Below are positions 34,871 through 42,821 of a DNA stretch of 42,821 bases, piece by piece. A model generated the notes under the pieces. The model ran no database searches, was not told the origin of the DNA, and saw only the letters and a list, made by a program, of their open reading frames with translations. This DNA is from Welwitschia mirabilis (taxonomy: Eukaryota > Gnetophyta > Gnetopsida > Welwitschiales), in the NCBI GenBank assembly GCA_051453625.1, contig JBOZIK010000001.1, forward strand, positions 72,348,835-72,391,655, read 5' to 3'. The stretch's first letter is position 1. Every line of letters starts with the position of its first letter. Made by a program: the position numbers and the translations under genes.

Positions 34871-35010
34871 TCCTAATATTATGGGATTTGTAGTACAAAT
34901 ATGACCTAGTACTATAGGATGTGTGATACATGCCTTTGTCTAGCATTATGGGATGTGTAATGCATAAGAATAATCCTACCTGCTATGAGATGTGTAGTAG
35001 TAAATTGACT
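34871..35010. repeat. 35-40-bp tandem repeat, four units
   Basis: Units beginning near 34871, 34906, 34940 and 34978 share ctag(t/c)a(c/t)tatgggatgtgtagta-like sequence with drift. Repeats of this size are common in LTR or 3' leader regions of Copia elements; here they follow the RT fragment. Confidence 0.65.
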
Positions 35011-35136
35011 ACTTCTTTTACAAAGTAGTTACCTCACATGGCAACTCCTTTTTGGATGTTTTATTGTGTGCTACATTTCCAACATTTTTCCATAGGCACT
35101 CTAGTTTTTCCTTATAAGAGAATGTATTCCCACATT

Positions 35137-35146
35137 GAGGGGGAAA
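35137..35146 (+). other. Candidate polypurine tract of the second Copia element
   Basis: gagggggaaa followed by ttgctaaggctag, which could be the start of a 3' LTR. No matching 5' LTR was found, so this is tentative. Confidence 0.3.
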
Positions 35147-35289
35147 TTGCTAAGGCTAGTACACAACATGGTCTTATGCCTAGGGATATGTCAACATCTT
35201 AGTGATGGGCTTGCCTAGTTAAGCAAGTTATTTGTAAAATAAGAAAAGAAAAGAAATAAATACTTTGATTTAGAAATCCTATGCCTCTC

Positions 35290-36434
35290 CATTTGTGGAC
35301 ATTCTTGTTTCCTAGCACTTCACTTGAGAAAGAGCCACAAAATTTAGTTTTGGCATTTTATTAAAAGTAACATCTATACATGCTTTACTAAGTGTTATCC
35401 CTTGATATTTATGAATTAGTAATGCCCATGCATAGTTGTTTTACTCAATCTCCATTGTATTTGGACTTGATTCATCGAAAGCTACTCCAATGTAGCAATC
35501 GAAGTTAATCATGACATAGGTTGGAAGATCAAGTGGATTCTTTTTTGGATAATAAACTATTAACTTAATAGCACCCATAAACCCCTTTACTAATATAGCT
35601 TTAGGTCGTATATTCAAAGTAAACATAACCCTAGCTTCTTGATAGCGAATATTCTGTATTTCTAATTTACCATTGGCATCATCATATCTAACTAAATATT
35701 GTGTTCTATCTACTACACATTATGCAATGGATGATTGCATTTGAAGAAAACACTTTCTATTATGAGAGGAAATAAAATCATTCATGGCAAATAAATGAAC
35801 TGAATCCTAAAAACCTTTCTTTCCATTGGATGTGGAAAGAAGATCAGACCTCCCTATTAGAAATTCATAATTATCATCTAAAGCTTTACTGTCTCTTAAT
35901 TTCATCAGTAGATTTTGAAACCTTTGCTAATTTGAATTGTTACCCTTTTACCCATATATTGCATCTAATACAATAAACGTATCAAATGATCTTCGTAATA
36001 TCTTCATTTCCTTAGTATCATTATATGGTGGACAATCCTTCACTGAAGCTAACTATGCAAGATCACCTATTAATATGATGGACCTTCCAAAAAAACTCAT
36101 GTATCAATAAACTAAAAATATTTCTTTAAGTCATGTTAATATTAAGCAACATGTTATTCCTTATGAAATTCATCTCATAAAACATAATGTACTTGAAATT
36201 TTTCATCCCTTCTTTAAAATGTATTAGTTATCTTGATAAAGCAGACCCATATTCATCGATCTTAATACCCAATGCTGGATGTATTATCATCCCCTTGATG
36301 TTGTATGCATTGACTTCAGTTGGTGCTAACATCATAATAATAATTGTGTTGTATAAATACATATTCTTAAATTTATTTTTGATAGCATGAATGAGGAAAT
36401 ATTTTCCTAATCCTACTATTTCTTGGATTCTCAT
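35290..36434 (-). pseudogene. Helitron Pif1-type helicase domain, decayed
   Basis: Motifs in order on the minus strand: Walker A at about 36422-36399 reads EIVGLGKY where GxxGxGKS is expected (Lys kept, Ser lost). Motif Ia follows as LAPTEVNAYNI and IHPALGIKI (36330-36260). Walker B reads IILIGDLA (36085-36062), keeping the Asp. Then comes LLMKLRDSKALDDNYEFLI near 35900, and in an open 61-residue frame (35626-35441) IRPKAILVKGFMGA and LDLPTYVMINFD. The last motif reads YAWALLIHKYQGITL (about 35435-35390), where the Ser of IHKSQG is Tyr, followed by FVALSQVK near 35330. This is the full Pif1 helicase order seen in Helitrons. It is non-functional because of stops between blocks. Confidence 0.88.
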
Positions 36435-37379
36435 GTGTAAAGGTTAGATGTCTTCTTGCTTAAATTCTTACAGCAACAAATGAGATATGAGTATGTTGAA
36501 GTATTTCTTTTGTTTTATACTAAAGCTAGAGATGCTAATAAGTTAATTCATTTTATCTTAGGCCATGGAATTTCATGATGTCCTATTATTTTGAACGAAT
36601 GAAATGGCATATTTTACATCTTCTTCTCTTTTATAGTTTACAAATCAATTACATTATTTATTAAAATAACGCAAGCCAAGCATGTCATGTTTACTTCTCT
36701 AAAGCATGCCTTCATTTAGCAGATGTCTATTTAATACTTGATAATAATTTTCATAATATTACACATGTAATGGTTGCATGTCTTCATTTTAATCCTCCTA
36801 AATGATTGCATGTTTGAAATAATTATCATGTGATTGACTACACTGCTCATACATATGTGTAACAGACATCCATTTAGCCTCTATTTATTCATATATGTTA
36901 TCCAAATTATTTTTGATATCTCTAAATGAATAATAAATAAGTAGATGAGCCTAATAATAAGCCATCCATTTGTCATCATCTCTGTTAGGTCACATATGAA
37001 ATCTTAGAATAGCTCTAACAATTACATATTCCTTTTTGGAATGCTAGGCCTCATTATATGTTTTCCTTGAATTAAATATAAAAGTTTTACACAATTAAAA
37101 AAGGACATGCCTTCCATATGTAGTGGTCTATGGGGGTACTAATATACTAATGTGGTATACAAACATTCTTCATCTACCACATGGCTTTGTCTGACTTTTT
37201 TCTAGACCTCCTTAAATACATTAAGTGCTATAAATACCTTATTACTTTTAGATAAGGAACGTCTTTGTAACACGTGGCATGTTTCCATAGCTCTAATATT
37301 ATAATCTGCTATATTATCCATCATTAGTTTCTTATAAACTGAAATGGTATCTCACTCAGATCTCTATCTTGTGATAGCT

Positions 37380-37570
37380 TTATTAACATATTAAAATATA
37401 AGTTTGATTTCTTTTCTAACTTTAAGACATAATTTGCAATATACTATATAATATCATATTTATCAAGGATAGGTTGGAAGTCTATATTTGCTTGTCATGT
37501 TTGCAAAATCATTCTATTATGAACATTTAACCTATCATCATTTCTTCTTGGCTCATACTTGTTCTCAATA
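37380..37570 (-). pseudogene. Helitron central conserved block
   Basis: The minus strand reads YEPRRNDDRLNVHNRMILQT, a stop in place of Trp (TGA), then QANIDFQPILDKYDII, a stop in place of Gln (TAG), and YIANYVLKLEKKSN. This fits the Helitron block RRNDP..N.HN....WQANIDFQPV......YIAKYASK, which lies between the N-terminal domain and the helicase. Both stops are single transitions. Confidence 0.85.
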
Positions 37571-38329
37571 TTTTCATCTATATACAACCTAAAATTATAA
37601 GGTTGCAAATTCCACAAAATATTATACTTGCACATTTATCATTCATTTCATTTTTTTAAACATGCTCTAGGCTTACAAACTATATGTCTTTGAATACTAT
37701 TTAATAAAGTTATGCAATCGAGCTCTAATTACATATTTTCGAGATCCTATTTTCATAATTGATATGAATGAAGTTCAATTTTTTTTTCTTGGGGCCTATA
37801 GAAGAAAAAATAATTATAAAAACTAAAAATAATGTAATTAACTAAATGTGTAATAAAGAAGATACAACTTTTATTTATAGCATTATGGCTACCACACTCA
37901 TCAAATATATCATCCTATGCATCCACGGCAGAATCAAAAAATTTCTTAGCATTTGTCATTGATGTGTCATTACTCCAATTGAGTTGTTCTATGTTTGAAG
38001 TTTATTTTATTGATAAAAATCCACTCACAAGAACCTCCATTTTGCTACTCAAATCATGCCCAATGGTCTACAACATTAAATTCATTAATTAAAATCATCT
38101 TTTTAAATTTTTTATAATAGTTGTATATGTACTCTAAGATATAGTGTGGGTTCTCAATGATGTTCTACAATTACCATTATTAAGCTTTCAATGGATGCTA
38201 TAATTATTCACTGTGCATTATGCCAACATAAATTTGCATTACTTAAAGAAAAGAATATAGTAGAGTTCTAATTTGGATAACCATATTTAGTAGCTCGCAT
38301 TTGTTTTCTTTCTAGTATGAAGATGTGCC

Positions 38330-38760
38330 TCTTAGAGAGCTTCCATATCTATTATTTTCATTGATGGATAGTTATTCATATACTCACATAATTCTTCTAT
38401 TATTATTGATGCATTGGCTATGTTCTTTTTGAAAAACATTGTTGTAGACCTTAGTGCCATGTGTTTCATAATCATGTTGAAAATATAGTATCTAAAAAGG
38501 AAAATAAATTTTGAAGGGTTTGAAATTTGGTTCATTAGATTCATTAAATACTAAAACAAATGAGAAAGTACTTACTGAGATCTTCCATCTTTGTATCTGA
38601 AAATATGCTTTACTTACTCATGTAACTTTACATCCTTCAGTCTTGTTGCGAGAATATCACACTTACTTATAGAAAATAATGTTTAAAAGAGCATTGATAG
38701 CATGCCTCTAGTCTTAAATTCATTAATTGGTGACTCTTCTAATAATGGCCATTGCACACT
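38330..38760 (-). pseudogene. Helitron_like_N segment
   Basis: Upstream piece WPLLEESPINEFK (about 38760-38720) matches the WP...E.PI.EF block preceding the domain. After a frame change comes an open frame at 38544-38332 with FRYYIFNMIMKHMALRSTTM and FFKKNIANASIIIEELCEYM, which fits the RFRYFALNxxMRxxAxxxxxxFVKK part of Helitron_like_N. I did not see the HUH histidines of the Rep nuclease clearly. Confidence 0.72.
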
Positions 38761-39183
38761 TGTGGAGGAATCATTGTTTAAGTTTTGTAGTTAATTCTTT
38801 ATAGTATTAAGTTCTCTTTCAAGTCAAGAAAATTGAGTGGCAATCAAGGATGTATGCTGAATAATGTTGGACTCTCCTATTTCTAGAGTTGGACTATTAA
38901 CATATAGCTTCATTTCCCCTTCCTATTCACTAAGATTAATGTCTCAAAGCATATAAAATACATTACCATCTTTATCATTAATAATATCATTTAAGACATG
39001 CATATCTATCTCAATACCTAGATAGCAAGGATTATTCTCCTTCTTAAAGAATCAGGCATAGTAAACTTGCATCTTATTTAAAATAAAATTATATTCTATT
39101 CTGATTTAATATCTTCAGTTTAAAATAAGAATTGGTATTTGTGTAATTTTATAAGGCAAAACTTTAACAATATGTAACACATC

Positions 39184-39387
39184 TTATGAAAAACGTATTA
39201 TGTGTAATTGATATACCAATTGACCAATAGTTTCATGTGTAACTTGAAGCAATGGATTGATCCTTAAAATAAGCATCTCTTTAACATGTATAAGATGGGA
39301 TAAAACAAATGGGTAAGGCTCTGTATCCATGTCTACCTTGTAGATAGGACCATATCTGCCTTGTACCAACTCTATAGACTGATACAT
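39184..39387 (-). pseudogene. DUF6570-like N-terminal fragment of the Helitron
   Basis: A 67-residue open frame includes PYPFVLSHLIHVKEMLILRI, NPLLQVTHETIGQ and LVYQLHIIRFS. It fits the segment L(T/S)..EEMLIAR..PI.QV...RGGQ.....H.I.F found at the start of many Helitron proteins. The true start lies upstream, where frames are broken. Confidence 0.75.
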
Positions 39388-39400
39388 CTCATTATAAATT

Positions 39401-39992
39401 ATGCATAATCTTAGCTATAAAAATACTTATATTTCTTTCTAAAATATCTTAATTCCTTTAGAGATACCACAATTATGTCTATGTAAGTTAGGATATAGAG
39501 GTTGATCCAACTTTTACTCAAGACTTCTTATAGGGGAGGCGATATTGAATTTTGATATTATTGCATTAAGTACTTTTTTCATTGTTCTCTTCATAAGCAT
39601 GATTGTTGATTATGATAAACATCCTCTTCTATAACCTATTTCTATCACTTTACATATTTATCACATCCATACTTTTAAAGTTTAAAGACTAAGACTAAAA
39701 GTTTAATTAAAATAAATGGTGTTGATATAGATCCTGAAGTTAGTCAAACTATTGCATGTATTTACTTCCTTGTTTCCATTTATGTAATTTCATCATGGAA
39801 TTTTGTGCTATAATTCCTCACATTTTGTAGTAGTCATAATTTTTCCCTTGTGGAAAATTCTTATGATTTAATTATGATTCTTGTGGTTAAAATTTTTGAA
39901 TTATTGTACTTTTATTTGAGAAATAGTTTAAATATGATTTTTGAAAAATTTTTTGTTATAGTAATATTTGCATGATAAACATTGACATTTAT
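39401..39992. other. No gene recognised
   Basis: Should contain the Helitron 5' end, but I could not place a TC terminus. AT-rich, with T-runs. Confidence 0.4.
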
Positions 39993-40050
39993 TGTTATGA
40001 TATTAATACACCTAGTGGTCTGACAAGGAATGGAATAAGAATGGTTACCA

Positions 40051-40237
40051 AATCTTTACTAACTTTTGCCACCTCAACCATCCTCCTTTATGATGTTTTG
40101 ACTACATATGCATAAAACTTTTACCACCTTGACCATCCTACTTCATGATGTTTTATCTTTGCATATGTAAAATCTTTATCAACTTTTGCCACCTTGATCA
40201 TCCTCCCTTCTAATTATTTCTCTTCATATTCTCATAA
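40051..40237. repeat. ~60-bp tandem repeat in LTR, three units
   Basis: Three units share aacttttgccaccttgacca(tcctcc), starting about 40051, 40115 and 40171, directly upstream of the TATA box, an arrangement typical of LTR enhancers. Confidence 0.75.
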
Positions 40238-40263
40238 CCTTATGATTTGCACCAAACTTAAGT

Positions 40264-40271
40264 TATAAATA
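40264..40271 (+). promoter_or_regulatory. TATA box in LTR
   Basis: tataaata in agttataaatagcaccctct, followed by a pyrimidine-rich start region, as in plant LTR promoters. Confidence 0.6.
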
Positions 40272-41501
40272 GCACCCTCTTCTCCCTTTTCTTTCATTTT
40301 CATTTTTGGAGAAGCCTTCTCTACCGAATATTGGAGCTTGAAGAAGCCTTTAAACTTTTGAGCCTTGAAATCTTTAGAGTTCTTGAATCTCATTGGGTAT
40401 GGTCATGATATTTCATTATTTCCTTGTTTGATCTATAGTTCTTTAATTCCTTCTTGAATGGCATTTATAGTTTTTCAATTACTTTTTATATGGTTTATGG
40501 TCCTTATTAATTCTTGCATGGTACTTGATTTTTTATTTATCTCTTGTATCTCAAATAGCCTTATATTTGAAATGATTTTAGATGTTATTAGATTTCTGTA
40601 TGGTTACTCTTGCATATTGTGTAAGAGTTGCTTACTTACTTAAACCTCATGTACCTTGTGTTAGTGCCTTTCTTGGATATTTGTATCACAACCCTTTACA
40701 TCTTGTCAAGCCTTAAGATGAGTTCTTTATTTGACTTATTTATATTATCAACCTGGGTTGATGATTTTTTCTTTTTAAATAAGAAAAACTAAAACTATCT
40801 AGTGTAACCAGTTGTTCAAACTTTAGGGAAAAATATTCTCTAAATCAAGCCCTCAGGCCATGGGACCGAACTTCTAAGATAAATAGGGGAAATGAAACCA
40901 ATTTACCATTTATTCCTTCTAGATTATGTGCAATTGGATTATTGAAATTTGTTATGGTATAACAGTAAAGAAGATTAGTTTAAATGGAGCCTAAGTCTTC
41001 TTGATTTGATCTTGATAACCCTTTTTACTTTGGCAACCCTTATTATTCTAAACCCTTGCCATGGACCATACTAGGAACTGTGAAGGTTACAGTTCTTATA
41101 CCATGCTATTTGTGTTTAATAGCATGGTTGAGCAAAGCATTAAAAAATCTGATTTGTCTTGCCTAAGAGGGCATTTGCAAATGTTGATTTTCCAGCATGT
41201 GCTTGAGAAAGTATTAGAATTTAGTGATTTGTTCATCATTATATCATGTAATCTATTGCATCTTATGGTTAACCTATGATGTCAATATAATACTTGAATT
41301 ATTTTGGATATATAAAGGTATTTTTTTCTCTTGTATTTAACCACTATATGAGTTATTAACTCCTTTATCTATAAAAGTTACTTATGAATATATCATTGTA
41401 TGCATTTAGATTCATTTTTGAATTGATGGCTTAAATATTTTATAAAAGCATAATGAAGATTAAGCTTATAATTTGGGTTAAACATTATAGGATGTTACAT
41501 T

Positions 41502-41513
41502 TGATATTAAAGC
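41502..41513 (+). other. Primer-binding site (initiator Met tRNA type)
   Basis: TGATATTAAAGC compared with the usual TGGTATCAGAGC; three differences, all transitions. The following cctaggttt is also common after this site in plant LTR elements. Confidence 0.78.
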
Positions 41514-41780
41514 CTAGGTTTCAATTTTATCAGGCATAATTATTGTGAAGTTTGTTAAATGATATTTACAAGTTGAATGATAAAACATTTATCTATGATT
41601 AACTTACTTAACAAATATAGTCTTATTAGGTAATTATGAAGAACATCTATGATTGTTATTGTTATTAATAATGAAAAGAATATGTTGCTTTTACTAATCT
41701 TCTTTTTTTGAAATGAAATTTGATAAGATTTCATTACTGTAAGTGATTGAAGTACAAAACTCTTCCATAAAACATTGGGG
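41514..41780. other. Truncated internal remnant and junction to host gene
   Basis: No coding sequence. GC rises from about 41780 to the right, marking the boundary to the host gene's 3' region. The minus-strand frame at 41555-41788 spans this boundary and is not a gene. Confidence 0.45.
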
Positions 41781-42070
41781 GTACCCACAGCAGAGCACCC
41801 TGAAGATTCACTTTGTTATACTGAGCCTTGACTCTCTGAAAATAGAGACCTGACATATACTACTGCATGTGATAAACAAACATAATGTCAAAACTGAAGA
41901 AAACAGATCTTGATCTTGCAATTAATCAAACAATTCCAAAACTTTTTAGGCTTCCCAATACTTCCATGCATGAGAAACAAAGCATGACAAATACTGGAAT
42001 CGTGTTGTAGCATCTTTCTATGAATATCCTCAAGAAAAGGATTTCCAAAAAGTGGTCAAGCAAAACTCTG
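41781..42070 (-). other. Probable 3' untranslated region of the right-edge gene
   Basis: Directly downstream of the stop codon on the minus strand, with balanced composition unlike the repeat DNA to its left. No clear AATAAA signal was found, so the transcript end is not fixed. Confidence 0.4.
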
Positions 42071-42292
42071 CTACCCTTTAAACCTTCCGCCTGTGTTCAT
42101 ACACCTCAATAATTGTTCTTCTTTGCCTTGGCGGGCACAATTCCTAATCATATCTCTAACTCTTGGAATCAATGGAGTTACAGACCCTTGACTACAAGTC
42201 TGTATAATCTTGCCGAGTTGACAAAGCTTAGACTGCAGAGGATCACCTGATGATTCTGCTCTTTCCTTGGCTATTTGGTGTGCCTTGAAGGC
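42071..42292 (-). CDS. Terminal exon of an unidentified host gene
   Basis: A 222-nt exon encodes 73 residues and a TAG stop. It starts after a textbook acceptor on the minus strand (ttattttctttctgtag, then GCC) and has no internal stop. It reads AFKAHQIAKERAESSG, then LCQLGKIIQTCSQGSVTPLI, PRVRDMIRNCARQGKEEQ and ends LLRCMNTGGRFKG. GC is clearly higher than in the flanking repeats, and composition is that of a soluble helical protein. I do not recognise the family. The preceding intron would be 125 nt if the upstream exon ends at 42418. Strand and splice site are well supported; identity is unknown. Confidence 0.68.
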   Translation of the reverse strand, partial: AFKAHQIAKERAESSGDPLQSKLCQLGKIIQTCSQGSVTPLIPRVRDMIRNCARQGKEEQLLRCMNTGGRFKG

Positions 42293-42417
42293 CTACAGAA
42301 AGAAAATAAGCCTTGGTATTTCTGATATGCCCTTAAGATTTTTCTGCTGATCAATATCAGATACTGGTTAAGAAGGGACTGATATGGCAGCTAACAATGA
42401 TTTCAAAACTTGAATAC

Positions 42418-42682
42418 AAAGACCATTTTCTCTTTAGGAAATTTCACAGAAATCTCTTTTTCGTGGGCCTTTTTAACAGCCACTTCTAAGATGCTGGGTG
42501 GACTGAAGCTGACAACCTGCCCATCTGCTCTCAGGTGAAGTCTGGGGAAAGCTCAGAATCTTTAACTCTCGCAGATGAGCTCCAGATCTTGAATTACTCC
42601 TGAAGACGTCAGCTCTTTGGGGAGCGCTTCTATGACTCAGAGAAGAGCTCTTTGAGAAAGAATCCAAATTGACAGACTCAGG
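42418..42682 (-). CDS. Upstream exon(s) of the same gene, with an unresolved frame change
   Basis: Two minus-strand frames look coding here. From a possible acceptor (tgtctag, then CCT at 42682) one frame reads a Ser-rich segment: LDSFSKSSSLSHRSAPQRAD, then SNSRSGAHLRELKIL; it stops at 42473. The next frame, open 42552-42406, reads HLRADGQVVSFSPPSILEVA then VKKAHEKEISVKFPKEKMVF and joins the last exon in phase if a GT donor at 42417-42416 is used. As one exon (265 nt) the frame is off by one base. Either there is a one-base indel, natural or from assembly, or a second acceptor (ctttccccag, exon from 42541) starts a separate exon and the Ser-rich frame is chance or an upstream exon. Function unknown. 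Confidence 0.5.
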
Positions 42683-42821
42683 CTAGACATAAGCAAGCAG
42701 AAGGCTTGCATATAAGAAGGCACTGAATCATGACAGAAATGAGTACATTGCTTGTTAAGTACTATTGCATCTTCTAAAGACTAAAATAACACTGAATTAC
42801 ATCTCAGTTGTGCAGTGATGG
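42683..42821 (-). other. Possible intron of the right-edge gene
   Basis: Upstream of the candidate acceptor at 42683. AT-rich with frequent stops in minus-strand frames, consistent with intron. The gene continues beyond the window. Confidence 0.35.

Larger units (their letters stand above)
35199..39400 (-). mobile_element. Decayed Helitron (rolling-circle transposon)
   Basis: On the minus strand, recognisable parts of one large Helitron protein appear in the canonical order: DUF6570-like N-terminus (39387-39184), Helitron_like_N segment (about 38760-38330), a conserved middle block (37570-37380) and a Pif1-type helicase (36434 to about 35290). No part is intact; stops and shifts occur throughout and many stops fit TGG to TGA or CAG to TAG changes. 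A hairpin with CTTGC/GCAAG stems (35210-35227) lies just past the helicase end, and on the minus strand CTAA follows seven bases later (35202-35199), similar to the 3' end of Helitrons (hairpin then CTRR). The base after it is G, not T, so that end is tentative. The 5' end was not located. Confidence 0.85.
39993..41499 (+). repeat. Gypsy-type LTR (about 1.5 kb)
   Basis: The right end is well supported: the LTR ends GTTACA at 41499 and a primer-binding site follows two bases later. The proposed left end, TGTTATGA at 39993, rests only on a TG start and the short inverted match to GTTACA. Inside are a tandem repeat (40051-40237) and a TATA box (40264-40271). The plus-strand frames at 40458-40643 and 41061-41279 are not genes. 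Only about 200 bp of possible internal region follow before host gene sequence, so the element is truncated. Confidence 0.65.

Noticed and set aside
35441-35626. Stand-alone small gene on the minus strand
   Set aside because: Its sequence fits an internal piece of the Helitron Pif1 helicase, with neighbouring motifs on both sides.
41061-41279. Plus-strand 72-codon gene
   Set aside because: Lies inside the Gypsy-type LTR and has no family resemblance.
41555-41788. Minus-strand 77-codon gene next to the host gene
   Set aside because: Crosses the boundary from retrotransposon remnant to host 3' region, with AT-driven composition.

Overview
The window looks like intergenic chromosome from a land plant with a large, repeat-rich nuclear genome. 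Evidence: strong AT richness, almost no intact long reading frame, plant-type LTR retrotransposons (Copia, Athila-like Gypsy and another Gypsy LTR), a Helitron, and at the right edge spliced, higher-GC coding sequence. A gymnosperm or another large-genome seed plant would fit, but nothing here proves the clade. Nearly every mobile gene is broken, and most breaks look like C-to-T or G-to-A changes (TGG to TGA/TAG, CAA/CAG to TAA/TAG, Asp to Asn), the pattern expected from deamination of methylated cytosine.

Layout. 1-3.6 kb: no gene; a 393-N gap flanked by two identical 53-bp ends (likely an unmerged contig overlap). 3.61-7.21 kb: a structurally complete but internally deleted Copia element on the minus strand, with two 394-bp LTRs, 5-bp target duplication, primer-binding site, polypurine tract, gag and RT-RNase H remnants. 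7.2-18.7 kb: mostly unassignable AT-rich DNA, with a weak coding remnant at 9.1-10.1 kb, scrambled short repeats at 11.1-11.3 kb and a ~75-bp tandem repeat at 12.1-12.4 kb. 18.70-19.00 kb: a probable solo LTR. 19.6-30.0 kb: an LTR-internal-LTR-internal-LTR array of an Athila-like Gypsy family primed by tRNA-Asp, whose LTRs carry a 13-bp and a 16-bp minisatellite; the two internal regions carry complementary deletions and share an unrecognised extra coding region. A 486-bp hairpin element sits at the broken edge of the last LTR. 31.2 kb: a tRNA-like Pol III relic. 32.4-35.1 kb: fragments of a second Copia element (plus strand). 35.2-39.4 kb: a decayed Helitron on the minus strand, with DUF6570-like, Helitron_like_N and Pif1-type helicase parts all recognisable. 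40.0-41.5 kb: another Gypsy-type LTR followed by an initiator-Met primer-binding site. 41.8-42.8 kb: 3' end of a host gene on the minus strand, seen as at least one convincing terminal exon and one or two upstream exons with an unresolved frame change.

No functional pathway is encoded here: the parts are layers of dead mobile elements next to one host gene. I did not find a clearly new biological system. The least explained items are the extra coding region shared by the two Athila-like internal domains, the frame-independent minisatellite in their LTRs, the hairpin element, and the unidentified right-edge gene.
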